From assembly GCA_018242525.1 (NCBI GenBank), contig JAFEBS010000035.1, positions 1 to 55,041 of the forward strand: a DNA stretch of 55,041 nucleotides. Reading direction: 5' to 3'. The notes below the pieces were generated by a model, which made no database searches, was not told where the DNA came from, and saw only the letters and a list, made by a program, of their open reading frames with translations. The first letter of the stretch is position 1, and each line of letters opens with the position of its first letter. Shown here one piece after another: positions 26,471 through 34,990 of this stretch. The DNA comes from Planctomycetota bacterium. GTDB lineage: Bacteria; Planctomycetota; Planctomycetia; Planctomycetales; Planctomycetaceae. A program made the position numbers and the translations under genes.

Positions 26471-27574
26471 TTACTCGGTCGTCGCGCCCGATCGACCGGG
26501 TCGATTGGTCGTGATCAGGACAAACGCGCGTCCCGCCTCGTCCTGCCAGATTTCCCGGGACAGCTTCCTGGCCACGACCATCGTCCTTAAGGCAACGCTC
26601 CACGACGTTTCGGCACGTTTGAAGGACACGATCGTTTTCGTGAGATCGATCTTTTTCTGGTCAATCTCGTAGTGGTCGATCACGACCGGAGTTTCCGTCA
26701 GTTCGGAGACTGTTGGCAGCAGGTCGGCCAGTTGTACCTGATTCAATTCGATGGGTGTCATCGCAAACAGCTTTGGGGCCGCCTTGATTCGCTGCTGCTT
26801 CAGCGGCCAGCCGATCGGCCACAAATCCTGACGCTGTCCCAGTGGCTCCACCAGCAATTCCAATCCATTCGCCGGAGTTCGATTGGGGCGAAAGCCGAGT
26901 CCACAATCGTTCAGCAGGATTGCCAGTGCTGTCGCCGCACTGAATCCACGGACATCCTGGCGTACGCGGCCCCGGTCCGCGGCGGTCAGCGCAGACTGGC
27001 TGATCCGGACAGGGTACTGCCGGGGCAACGGCAGTTTCGCAATCGCCGCAGACGGTGACAGGCCGATGAGCTCGGCCTCGACAGGCTGTAGCAGGCTGTC
27101 GTAGACTTTGCTGAACTGATCCCGAGTCAGCCCCCAGAGCGGTTGACCTTCCGTTGTTCCCTGAGCTCCATAGGTCTTCAGTTCAGTAATCCATTCACTC
27201 AGCCTGGGACCATCAGACAAACTGAAGCTGTGGCCGGGAAAACTGATTTTACCAGCCCGGTCCAGAGTTCCAATCGCGGTCACGTAGCGGATTGTGCCGA
27301 CAGTTCGTTCCTTCACCTCTGGTTTGTCATTTAGAGTCGGACGCTGGATCTGGATGGTGACATCCAGGGGTTCCATCCGTTTGCTCCATTCCTGAGTATG
27401 CAGTCCGCCGCCATCCGGGCTGGTCAGCAACTTGATGTCCACTATCGTGATCCGGGGCTGCGCTGAAGCTCCCGAGGCCGGGCGGGTTATCGCGGGCTGT
27501 GCATTCACATGTCGAGAGACGATGAGACCCAGAACCAACGTCAAGCACTTAGGCAGCAATCGGAATCGCGCCAT
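26471..27574 (-). CDS. Secreted protein, planctomycete-type, STN-like C-terminal region
   Basis: 367 residues. A clear signal peptide (MARFRLLPKCLTLVLGLIVS, cut near VNA-QP) precedes a beta-rich domain (ITIVDIKLLTS..., about 50-130) and a second region where FSAATALAILLNDCGLGFRP and LADLLPTVSELTETPVVIDHYEID look like two copies of the short N-terminal domain found at the start of secretins and TonB receptors. No enzyme motif is visible. Start 27574 is supported by GGAGG ten bases upstream; the frame extends 13 codons further without support. It is 169 bases downstream of the BON-domain gene on the same strand. Domain assignment is pattern inference. Confidence 0.55.
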   Translation of the reverse strand: MARFRLLPKCLTLVLGLIVSRHVNAQPAITRPASGASAQPRITIVDIKLLTSPDGGGLHTQEWSKRMEPLDVTIQIQRPTLNDKPEVKERTVGTIRYVTAIGTLDRAGKISFPGHSFSLSDGPRLSEWITELKTYGAQGTTEGQPLWGLTRDQFSKVYDSLLQPVEAELIGLSPSAAIAKLPLPRQYPVRISQSALTAADRGRVRQDVRGFSAATALAILLNDCGLGFRPNRTPANGLELLVEPLGQRQDLWPIGWPLKQQRIKAAPKLFAMTPIELNQVQLADLLPTVSELTETPVVIDHYEIDQKKIDLTKTIVSFKRAETSWSVALRTMVVARKLSREIWQDEAGRAFVLITTNRPGRSGATTE

Positions 27575-27743
27575 GAAGAGATACCTCCCATCCGGAAGAG
27601 ATCGGGGAGCCATTGAACCACATCACCGAAGATTCACAGCTTTCGCCCGACGCGCAAGTGAGGAATCATCGAGATGGATACGCATCGACCAATCCTTCGC
27701 TCGCGCGTCGGCCTATTGTCCACGGCGATTCCGTTGACTCCGG

Positions 27744-28523
27744 CTATTCTGCGTCGGTCTTCGCCGGTGGAAATGTCAATTCATTACGAATTGTGCGAAC
27801 GCCCGGTTCCAGCCGCAGCAGGTTTTCCGCCAGCCTGGCTTGCGCTTCCGTAGAAACGGCACCACGCATCACGATTTCGCCCCCGCCATTTGTCGTCAGC
27901 ATGACATTCGACAAAGTCGGGTTTCGTAGAGAGACCTTGACCAGGTGATTCTGCAACTTCGTCTGCAATGCATCGCCCTTGGGCACCGGATAATCAAATG
28001 CCACCTTCTGTCGCGGTCGAATGACCGGGTGACTGTTGGCATTGTTGGCACCACCAAACATGCTGTTCATGGTGTTGATATTATTCGCATTGTTTCGGCC
28101 CCCTCCACGGTTTCCACCGAATTGATTCATCGCGTTCATCCCCATGCCACCCTGCTGGCCCTGCACATTGCGCCCCAGGAACTGATTCTGATTCGCGTTG
28201 GAGCCAATAAAGTTCCCCCCCTGCTGCCCCCCCATTCCCTGCAGTCCGATGCCGCCCTGGCCCAACCCTTGACCCATTCCTCCGGTGCCCATTCCTCCGG
28301 TACCCATACCCCCCGTACCCATACCCCCTGATCCACCGAATGCGTTGGTCTGGAAACTGGTGCTGCTGGTTCCGCCACCCATGCTGTTGCCGAAACCGGA
28401 AGTTCCGAAATTGATGGAGGTGCCACTATTCCCCGACCGGTTTCCTCCCGCCTGTGCAAAGACAACACCTGGCAACAGACCCAGGGCACAGATGAGCCCG
28501 CAGTGTATGAGATGTCGTTGCAT
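27744..28523 (-). CDS. Secreted BON-domain protein with Gly/Met/Asn-rich region
   Basis: 259 residues. A signal peptide (about 1-24, ending FAQA) is followed by about 150 residues of low complexity: GGMGT repeated in tandem, then Gln/Asn/Gly-rich sequence. The last 90 residues form a BON domain (LQTKLQNHLVKVSL... GEIVMRGAVSTEAQ... LRLEPGVRTIRNELT). BON domains bind membranes or other envelope proteins and occur in OsmY and secretin-linked proteins. ATG 28523 gives a normal signal peptide with AAGG ten bases upstream. It is upstream of the STN-like secreted gene, so both may belong to the same envelope structure. Confidence 0.7.
   Translation of the reverse strand: MQRHLIHCGLICALGLLPGVVFAQAGGNRSGNSGTSINFGTSGFGNSMGGGTSSTSFQTNAFGGSGGMGTGGMGTGGMGTGGMGQGLGQGGIGLQGMGGQQGGNFIGSNANQNQFLGRNVQGQQGGMGMNAMNQFGGNRGGGRNNANNINTMNSMFGGANNANSHPVIRPRQKVAFDYPVPKGDALQTKLQNHLVKVSLRNPTLSNVMLTTNGGGEIVMRGAVSTEAQARLAENLLRLEPGVRTIRNELTFPPAKTDAE
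28272..28331 (-). repeat. 15-nt tandem repeat coding for GGMGT units
   Basis: Four consecutive 15-base units (28272-28286, 28287-28301, 28302-28316, 28317-28331). The first two differ at one base and all four read GGMGT-like residues in the BON-domain gene. This is a minisatellite expected to vary in copy number between strains. Confidence 0.75.
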
Positions 28524-28867
28524 CGCGGCCGCCTTCAGCAAAAAACGCCGGTTGGAATTCAAGACCGGCAAACGGGAGATCTCACAGATTGTCTCGGCGA
28601 TTTTGGACGACGTCAACCAGTACTTTTCCGCTGAACCCGGATTCTCCCCGCAGACGGGGCTGACTTCGATCAAAATCCTCAAGAAACGGCCGCAATCGGG
28701 CGGTTTCGGGGCAACCTGAATTCTTCCTCAAGGCGCGGCAATTTGGATTACCAATTGCTGCCGGTCCGGGCGTTCGGTAGCATCTGGCGACGCATTTCCA
28801 ACTCAATGGATCTGTCTGTCGCGGTTGACAGTCTGGAGATTCGGCTTTCCTGGCGGAATTCGTAATC
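28524..28867. other. Divergent intergenic region (BON gene / FHA-GAF-PP2C gene)
   Basis: 344 bases between divergent starts with no credible gene. It must hold both promoters; no consensus was recognised by eye. Confidence 0.4.
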
Positions 28868-30607
28868 GTGGCATTTCTCAAAGTGACCAAAGGAACCTCG
28901 GCTGGGCAGTTAGTCACACTGCATCCCGAGCGGACCGTATTGGGACGCCACCCCACCTCGCAAGTCGTTCTGGACGATGGTGCGGTCAGTCGCCATCACG
29001 CGGAGATCCTGGAGGAGGCAGGTCGTTTCTATGTGGTCGATTTGCGGAGCCGCAATGGAACCGAAGTGAACGGCGTCAAAATCAATAATCGAACCGAGCT
29101 GCGTGAAGGGGATTCGATCCGGGTCTGCGACCATGCGTTTCAGTTCCTGACAGACTTGGATCGCGAACTGCCGGAACGCAAAAATCTCGACGTACCCGCT
29201 TCAGATGTGCGTCCAGGTGCCGCGACGGTCGACGAGTCGGACGATTCTTCACGACCGACGGGCCCCGATGGGAGCAGCACTCCCAACCCCGCGGGTGAAG
29301 GCTCGTCGGTGATCTCGGCGCTCGAAGCCAGTTCTACGGGACGTGGTCTGCGGCTGAATGTGCGGCCCGAAGTCAAACTGCGGGCGGTCCTGGAAATCAG
29401 TTCGGCGCTCGGGCGTGTCCTGGATCTGCAGGACGTGTTGACGGTCATCCTGGAATCGCTGTTCAAAATCTTCAATCAGGCGGATGCCGGATTCGTGTTG
29501 CTGAAAGATGCGGACAGCAGCAAGCTGCGCGTTCAGGCGTCCCATTGCAGCAGGCCAACGGATGATGAAGTCCCGATTAGCATGACGGTTGTCCGCCAGG
29601 CGATGGAACAGACCCAGGCGATCCTGAGTGCCGACGTCATGGGCGACGGACGGTTTCGCAGCAGCGAAAGCTTGACGGACCTGCGTTTGCGTTCCCTGAT
29701 GTGTGCGCCGCTGCTGGCCACGGATGGATCCGCGATCGGTGTGATTCAGTTGAGTACCCTGGAGGTCTCACATCCATTTACGTCCGATGATCTCGATTTG
29801 CTGGTGAGTGTTTCCGCGCAGGCGGCGATGGCGGTCGAGAATGCGACGCTGCACGACACGATTGTCCGTCGACGTGACATGGAACGGGACATGTCGTTCG
29901 CGGCGCAGGTTCAGCAGGGCTTTCTGCCCAGTGTGCCACCTCAGGCGGATGGCTTTGAATTTGCCGACTACTACAAATCCGCGTATCACGTCGGCGGTGA
30001 TTACTTCGACTATGTGCGGTTGCCTGACGGCAGGATTGCGATCGCGATTGGAGATGTCGCCGGCAAAGGCGTCTCAGCTGCGTTGTTGATGGCCCGCCTG
30101 CACGCGTCCGCCCGATATCATTTGATCAGTTCGCCGAAACCGTCCACTGCCATGACCGGGTTGAACGCCGAAATCAGCAGTAGCGGCCTGGGTTTTCGAC
30201 TGATCACGCTGGTCTTCGCCGTGCTGGATCCAAAGTCGAAGACGGTCTGCATCGCCAACGCCGGGCACTTGCCCCCCGTGCATCGCGATGCCAGGGGGAA
30301 GGTCCAGTTGATTGGCATGCGCGAATCGGGGCTGCCGCTGGGTGTCCTTCCGGATCAGCAGTTCAACGAGATGACGCTTTCCCTGAAGCCAGGGGAGACG
30401 CTCTTGTTTTATACCGATGGCATCACGGAGGCGATGAATGCCAGGGAGCAGATGTTTGGCAAGGAACGACTGCAGAAAGCCGTTCGTTCTTCGTCCGCCT
30501 CAGTGGACGGCATGGTGTCGTCCCTGATTGAGTCTGTTGCGGATTTCTGTGGTCCATCGCCGCAGCGTGACGACATTTGCGTGACCGCCGTCCGGTGCCT
30601 CTCGTAA
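28868..30607 (+). CDS. FHA-GAF-SpoIIE/PP2C serine/threonine phosphatase
   Basis: 579 residues. FHA domain (about 20-95) with GRHPTSQVV and SRHHAEI, which reads phosphothreonine; acidic/Pro linker; GAF domain (about 170-325) as a sensor; then a PPM phosphatase of the SpoIIE/RsbU type (about 345-577) with metal-binding acids in VGGDYFDYV, IGDVAGKG, FYTDGITEA and RDDICVTAV. Such proteins usually dephosphorylate anti-anti-sigma factors or other phospho-Ser/Thr proteins in response to GAF ligand or FHA docking. It starts at GTG 28868. The DinG-type gene begins 17 bases after the stop, so the two are probably cotranscribed. A second FHA protein is encoded at 33742-34731. Confidence 0.88.
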   Translation: MAFLKVTKGTSAGQLVTLHPERTVLGRHPTSQVVLDDGAVSRHHAEILEEAGRFYVVDLRSRNGTEVNGVKINNRTELREGDSIRVCDHAFQFLTDLDRELPERKNLDVPASDVRPGAATVDESDDSSRPTGPDGSSTPNPAGEGSSVISALEASSTGRGLRLNVRPEVKLRAVLEISSALGRVLDLQDVLTVILESLFKIFNQADAGFVLLKDADSSKLRVQASHCSRPTDDEVPISMTVVRQAMEQTQAILSADVMGDGRFRSSESLTDLRLRSLMCAPLLATDGSAIGVIQLSTLEVSHPFTSDDLDLLVSVSAQAAMAVENATLHDTIVRRRDMERDMSFAAQVQQGFLPSVPPQADGFEFADYYKSAYHVGGDYFDYVRLPDGRIAIAIGDVAGKGVSAALLMARLHASARYHLISSPKPSTAMTGLNAEISSSGLGFRLITLVFAVLDPKSKTVCIANAGHLPPVHRDARGKVQLIGMRESGLPLGVLPDQQFNEMTLSLKPGETLLFYTDGITEAMNAREQMFGKERLQKAVRSSSASVDGMVSSLIESVADFCGPSPQRDDICVTAVRCLS

Positions 30608-30624
30608 CGAAGGATTGCTCCTCG

Positions 30625-32625
30625 GTGTCGCTCGACAGTCGGCAAGTGCTCGGAGACGGTGGCCACGTTGCACGGCGACTGGGAGCCTACGAGTCTCGGC
30701 CGCAACAGTTGGAAATGGCCGCTGCCGTGGAACAGGCCATCGCGTCCGGCGAACATCTGATCGTGGAAGCGGGAACCGGAACCGGGAAGAGTTTTGCGTA
30801 CCTTGTCCCGGCCATCCTGGCAGCGACCGCGAATCAGGGGGAAGGGGGCCCCCGCCGCAAAGTCGTGATTTCAACCCACACAATCAGCCTGCAGGAGCAA
30901 CTGATCGCGAAGGACATCCCGTTTCTGAACGCGGTGCTGCCGGTCGAATTCTCGGCCGTCCTGGTGAAGGGACGATCCAATTATGTCAGCCTGCGCCGGC
31001 TGAAGGGAGCCGTCGATCGATCCAACTCGCTGTTCTCCAAACCGGAAGAACTGGAACAACTGAGCCAGCTTGTCCAATGGTCTCGCGGCACAGGAGATGG
31101 CAGCCTGTCGGATTTGACCTTCAAACCCAACTCCAGCGTCTGGGATGAAGCACGCAGCGAACACGGCAACTGCCTGGGTAAGTCCTGCCCCACGTATGAC
31201 AACTGCCTTTACTACCGGGCCCGGCGGCGAATCTGGAATTCCGATGTTCTGGTGGTGAATCACGCCCTGTTCTTCGCAGATCTGGCGCTGCGCCGCGAGG
31301 GAGCAAGTGTCCTGCCCGATTATGACGTCGTCGTGTTTGATGAGGCTCACACACTGGAACAGGTGGCCGCTGACCACCTGGGTCTGTCAGTAACCGGCGG
31401 ACAGGTGGAATATCTGCTGAGCAGGCTCTACAACGACCGCACTCAAAAGGGAATCCTGGTCAAGGTTCCAATGGCGGATTCGACAACGTTCAAATCCCGC
31501 GTGGACGCCGAGCAACTGGTCGACAAGATCCGGTTTCTCAGCCGCGATCTGTTCGCCGAACTGGCCCACTGGCGTGATGCTTCGGGTTCGCGGAACGGTC
31601 GATTGCGAAGGCCGCCGGATATCACCAACGAGGTTTCACCGTCACTCAAGGAGCTGGCGGTCCGGATCATGGAACTGGCTCGTCCGATCGAACGGGATGA
31701 AGACCGAATCGAATTCACCGCGGCGGCGGATCGCTGCATCGGACTTGCGAATTCCTTGAATACATGGCTGCAGCAGTCCACTGCCGACTGCGTTTATTGG
31801 ATCGAAACCAGCGGTCCCCAGAAGCAACGGGTCAGACTTGTGTCCGCTCCAGTCGATGTCGCACCGGTCCTGCGGGATGAACTGTTCGCCCGCGTGAAGA
31901 CCGTCATCCTGACCAGCGCCACCCTGGCAGTCGGCCACCAGAGCTTCGATTTCATCCGGCAACGTCTGGGGTTGACGAAAGCAATCGAATTGAAGCTGGG
32001 AAGCCCGTTCAATTACGCGGAACAGATGAAGCTGTATCTGGCCGAAGACATGCCGGATCCCACCGAGGCACCTGCAGAATACACCCGCGCCGTCTGCCGA
32101 CAGATCCAGCATTATGTAACGGAAACCAGGGGACACGCGTTTGTGCTGTTCACCAGCTACCAGATGCTGCGCGACGTGGCACAACGGATGACTCCATGGT
32201 TTGTCTCTCAGAATTACGGCCTGTACGTCCAGGGGGCGGACATTCCGCGAACTCAATTGCTGGAGAAATTCCGCCAGGATCCGGCCGGAGTTCTCTTCGG
32301 AGCCGACAGTTTCTGGCAGGGGGTCGATGTTCCGGGCGATGCCCTGCAAAACGTGATCATCGCCAAGCTGCCGTTCAGTGTCCCTGACCATCCGCTCCTG
32401 GAGGCCCGTCTGGAAGCGATCCGGGCCAACGGCGGAAATCCGTTCTTCGATTACCAGGTTCCGGAAGCGATCATCCGGCTGAAGCAGGGCGTCGGCCGGT
32501 TGATCCGCACCAGGACGGATACCGGCATCGTTGCCATTCTCGACCCGCGGATTCGGACCAAGCGGTATGGCCAGTTGTTCCTGGACAGTTTGCCCGACTG
32601 CACGGTTTACGGGAACAACGACTGA
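30625..32625 (+). CDS. dinG: DinG-family (XPD-like) Fe-S DNA helicase
   Basis: 666 residues. Q-motif-like RPQQLEMA, Walker A EAGTGTGKS (residues 48-56), DEAH in VVFDEAHTLEQVA, and C-terminal motifs GVDVPGDALQNVIIAKLPF and QGVGRLIRT are those of DinG/YoaA superfamily-2 5'-3' helicases. Three cysteines in GNCLGKSCPTYDNC match Fe-S ligands, but the first ligand position, in the motif around GRSNYVSLRRL, is Ser122 (codon 30988-30990) in place of Cys. The cluster may therefore be absent or use another ligand. GTG 30625 is preceded by AAGGA at ten bases; an upstream TTG at 30577 would overlap the phosphatase gene. Role: repair of D-loops, R-loops or G-quadruplexes. Confidence 0.88.
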   Translation: MSLDSRQVLGDGGHVARRLGAYESRPQQLEMAAAVEQAIASGEHLIVEAGTGTGKSFAYLVPAILAATANQGEGGPRRKVVISTHTISLQEQLIAKDIPFLNAVLPVEFSAVLVKGRSNYVSLRRLKGAVDRSNSLFSKPEELEQLSQLVQWSRGTGDGSLSDLTFKPNSSVWDEARSEHGNCLGKSCPTYDNCLYYRARRRIWNSDVLVVNHALFFADLALRREGASVLPDYDVVVFDEAHTLEQVAADHLGLSVTGGQVEYLLSRLYNDRTQKGILVKVPMADSTTFKSRVDAEQLVDKIRFLSRDLFAELAHWRDASGSRNGRLRRPPDITNEVSPSLKELAVRIMELARPIERDEDRIEFTAAADRCIGLANSLNTWLQQSTADCVYWIETSGPQKQRVRLVSAPVDVAPVLRDELFARVKTVILTSATLAVGHQSFDFIRQRLGLTKAIELKLGSPFNYAEQMKLYLAEDMPDPTEAPAEYTRAVCRQIQHYVTETRGHAFVLFTSYQMLRDVAQRMTPWFVSQNYGLYVQGADIPRTQLLEKFRQDPAGVLFGADSFWQGVDVPGDALQNVIIAKLPFSVPDHPLLEARLEAIRANGGNPFFDYQVPEAIIRLKQGVGRLIRTRTDTGIVAILDPRIRTKRYGQLFLDSLPDCTVYGNND

Positions 32626-32636
32626 GCACGCAATCG

Positions 32637-33023
32637 TCAGTCCAACTCGAAGATCTGACGCAATTGATCAGCAAGTGTCGCCGAAAACCTGCTGCGAGGC
32701 TGGGCGTCGTCGCAGCCGGCGGCGACAGCCGCTTCCAGTCGCTCAACGTCAACATGGGCACCATACGCGATGACCACGGGCCGTGGGTCTGCCCTCAAAC
32801 GATCCATGACAGCCTGCGGAGCGAATTCGGTGCAACCCAGATCGATAAAGACGACGCGCGGATGAACTTCAACAGCGCGAGTCTGCAGCGCGTCGATCGC
32901 TCCCACGGTTTCAATCCGCAACCCGAGCGCGGCGGCCGTCCCCATCACCTTGCTGGTGAACATCAAGTCGCGCGTCAACAGCAAGCCGTGGACGATCATG
33001 CTGCCAGTTGGGTCGTCCGTCAT
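32637..33023 (-). CDS. Degenerate receiver-like protein
   Basis: 128 residues. The strand/helix order and VVFIDLGCTEF give a receiver-type phosphoacceptor Asp, and VAAGCDD is like the GADD turn, but the N-terminal acidic pocket is reduced to LTRDLMF and the conserved Lys is replaced in PRSRF. There is no output domain. GGAG seven bases upstream supports the ATG at 33023. It ends 11 bases from the convergent dinG. Comparable receiver-like proteins stand at 10970-11389 and at the N-terminus of the sigma-54 activator (49807-51282). It may bind proteins through the receiver fold without phosphorylation. Confidence 0.5.
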   Translation of the reverse strand: MTDDPTGSMIVHGLLLTRDLMFTSKVMGTAAALGLRIETVGAIDALQTRAVEVHPRVVFIDLGCTEFAPQAVMDRLRADPRPVVIAYGAHVDVERLEAAVAAGCDDAQPRSRFSATLADQLRQIFELD

Positions 33024-33175
33024 GCGTTCACTCCACTGCTACATAGCGCAGAGTCCGCGGCCTGTCGGCACGCGGCTCACCTGCTTGCGCGACCGGTCAC
33101 GGATCCAAATCCAGAACAGCCAATGTCTGCCAGTTCACTCGATTCACGGAACGCTGACGGCAGAACCAATGGCCG

Positions 33176-33565
33176 TCAGCACGGGCTGCGGTGGAAATGG
33201 ACGTGCTTCCATCCCGAGTCCTTCTTTTCCCAGACGCGAGTTTCCATGGCAGCGTTGGAGACCGGGGCACCGTTGGCATCCAGTTTTTGCACGACGCGAA
33301 CATACGAAACCACGGCGGCGGTTCCCATCACCCGGATGTGCGGCGAGGCGATCGTGGATTGCTTCACAGGCTTGGTGGGAGATCCCGGCAAATCAAAATA
33401 GAACTTGTGGAACGCCATCCCGCCGACAACCTGCCCCAGAGCTTCCGGCTCGAAGCATGTGATCGTTTCATCGCACAACGATTCATACGTCTTCCAGTCA
33501 CCAGCATCGATCGCGTTTAACAACTTCTGGCTCAACGCCAGCAACTCTTGCGCAACAGCAGACAT
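33176..33565 (-). CDS. CaMKII-association-domain-like (SnoaL/NTF2 fold) protein
   Basis: 129 residues. The segment YESLCDETITCFEPEALGQ and GMAFHKFYFDLP are close to the association domain of calcium/calmodulin kinase II, which bacteria encode as free-standing NTF2-fold proteins. A later HVHFHRSPC end is typical. The fold forms oligomers with a pocket that can bind small molecules or peptides; the bacterial function is not known. ATG 33565 has GAGGAG nine bases upstream. It stands between the receiver-like gene and the FHA gene, all on the minus strand, but with gaps of about 150-175 bases. Confidence 0.75.
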   Translation of the reverse strand: MSAVAQELLALSQKLLNAIDAGDWKTYESLCDETITCFEPEALGQVVGGMAFHKFYFDLPGSPTKPVKQSTIASPHIRVMGTAAVVSYVRVVQKLDANGAPVSNAAMETRVWEKKDSGWKHVHFHRSPC

Positions 33566-33741
33566 CAACAGGAACTCCTCAACGAGACGGGCGGCACTGT
33601 GCCAGCCCTGACAGAGAACTCAATTCACACCAACCGCGATTTGACCGCGTCGACAGGTCGCCAACGGAGCGGGAATGTCTCCCAGTAGAACAGGCCATTC
33701 CCCTGATTTCCATCGAACACCCGGCCGAATTGGAACGACGA

Positions 33742-34731
33742 TTACAGTTGGGAAAGGAACTGCTGGAAGCCATCTTCTTCATCAGCGCAGCCTTCCTCGC
33801 TCGTTTCAGGAACCGGTGCCGGCTCCACGGCTGCTTCGGCGATACTCGGCACTTCCTCGTCCGAAGGACTCGCGGGTTCAACCGCCGGCAGGAACACACT
33901 GGGGGGAGCGGCCGCAGGTTGAGCCGGAGCAGAATTGCTGTGAGTCACAACCGGCTTTTCCTTCCGGCCGAACATCGAAAACAGCGATTTCAGTCCCCCT
34001 CTTTTGGCGTCAGGTTCCGGGGCGACCGACGGCTCTACGGCGATCGTTTCAGGCACTGCCTGCTGAAACATGAACAGCGTCGCTTCGCCCGAATCATCAG
34101 AAGTCCCGTCGGCCATCTCGAACTGGCCAGGCTCCAGATTCACGGTATCCGACGCATTCCATTGGGGAACGCTTTCAGCAGCTTGGGCAATTACAGGAGT
34201 GGGAGGGTCCGGGGCCATCGCCACGGACAGTGGAACAGCAACCGGGATCGCCACCGGCGCGACGACAGGAACCGGCGCGAGTTCCTGTACTTGTTCGGCG
34301 ACCGCGACGGCAGCGGGAGGTGGAACTGCAGCGGGAGCCAACGGAGATGGCAGCGGAAAGTTCATCTCCGTGGTCGGCAATTCGGCGACGGGTGCCACGC
34401 CCGTCCTGGGCAAAACCACTGTGGAACTGGTGGCCAATACAAAATCGACCTGGAATTCCGCCGGACCCACGACCAGCCGAGAGCCCGGTGCAATTGCCGT
34501 CGGTTGATGTGCGGGGATCAGCTGACCGTCGACCAGTGTTCCGTTCGCACTTCCCAGGTCCTCGACAAACACCGCATCCGTGCCGAGCGTAATCCGGCAG
34601 TGATTTCGACTGACCTGACTGGATGCAATCTTCAAGTTGCACTCGGTGCTGCGTCCGATGAGAGTCACCGGCAGCAATTTCACCTGTTTGACATTGGCTT
34701 TGTCGTGCAGAACCTTGAGTCGAGCCTGCAT
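33742..34731 (-). CDS. FHA-domain protein with long Pro/Ala/Val-rich tail
   Basis: 329 residues. The N-terminal 95 residues form an FHA domain with IGRSTECNL, VSRNHCRI and LGSANGTLVDG, the phosphothreonine-binding loops. The remaining 230 residues are low-complexity Pro/Ala/Val with acidic patches, one basic SLFSMFGRKEK segment and a short acidic tail (EEDGFQQFLSQL). No catalytic domain and no membrane helix. It probably acts as a phospho-dependent adaptor. Start 34731 is fixed by GAGG five bases upstream; the frame extends 22 codons further without support. A FHA-linked phosphatase lies at 28868-30607, and the two may read the same kinase, which is not in the window. Confidence 0.85.
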   Translation of the reverse strand: MQARLKVLHDKANVKQVKLLPVTLIGRSTECNLKIASSQVSRNHCRITLGTDAVFVEDLGSANGTLVDGQLIPAHQPTAIAPGSRLVVGPAEFQVDFVLATSSTVVLPRTGVAPVAELPTTEMNFPLPSPLAPAAVPPPAAVAVAEQVQELAPVPVVAPVAIPVAVPLSVAMAPDPPTPVIAQAAESVPQWNASDTVNLEPGQFEMADGTSDDSGEATLFMFQQAVPETIAVEPSVAPEPDAKRGGLKSLFSMFGRKEKPVVTHSNSAPAQPAAAPPSVFLPAVEPASPSDEEVPSIAEAAVEPAPVPETSEEGCADEEDGFQQFLSQL

Positions 34732-34897
34732 GGCAGCCTCTTTCAGGGCGGATAAGTTCAAGGTGGATAAGACGTTTGCAGGACCGGGATCATACACGAC
34801 GGTGATTCACAATCACAAATGAAACATGGTTACTGCTGACGTTTTTTTCGATTCTGGTGCCATCGAGCAACATCAGAGACCCGTTCAAAACGAAAAA

Positions 34898-34925
34898 CCG
34901 CCCGATTCGCAACGGAATCGGGCGG
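34898..34925 (-). terminator. Intrinsic terminator of clpX
   Basis: CCGCCCGATTC (34898-34908), a 6-base loop and its exact complement (34915-34925) form an 11-bp stem starting 66 bases past the clpX stop. On the minus strand it is followed by TTTTTCGTTTTG. Confidence 0.85.
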
Positions 34926-34990
34926 CTGACTCTAATGTTGTACAAGGATTACCGGCCCCTTCGACGCGGTATCGCGGGACGATTCGAAGG

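Noticed and set aside
31642..32391. 249-residue minus-strand frame opposite dinG
   Set aside because: Shadow of the helicase gene with no family features.
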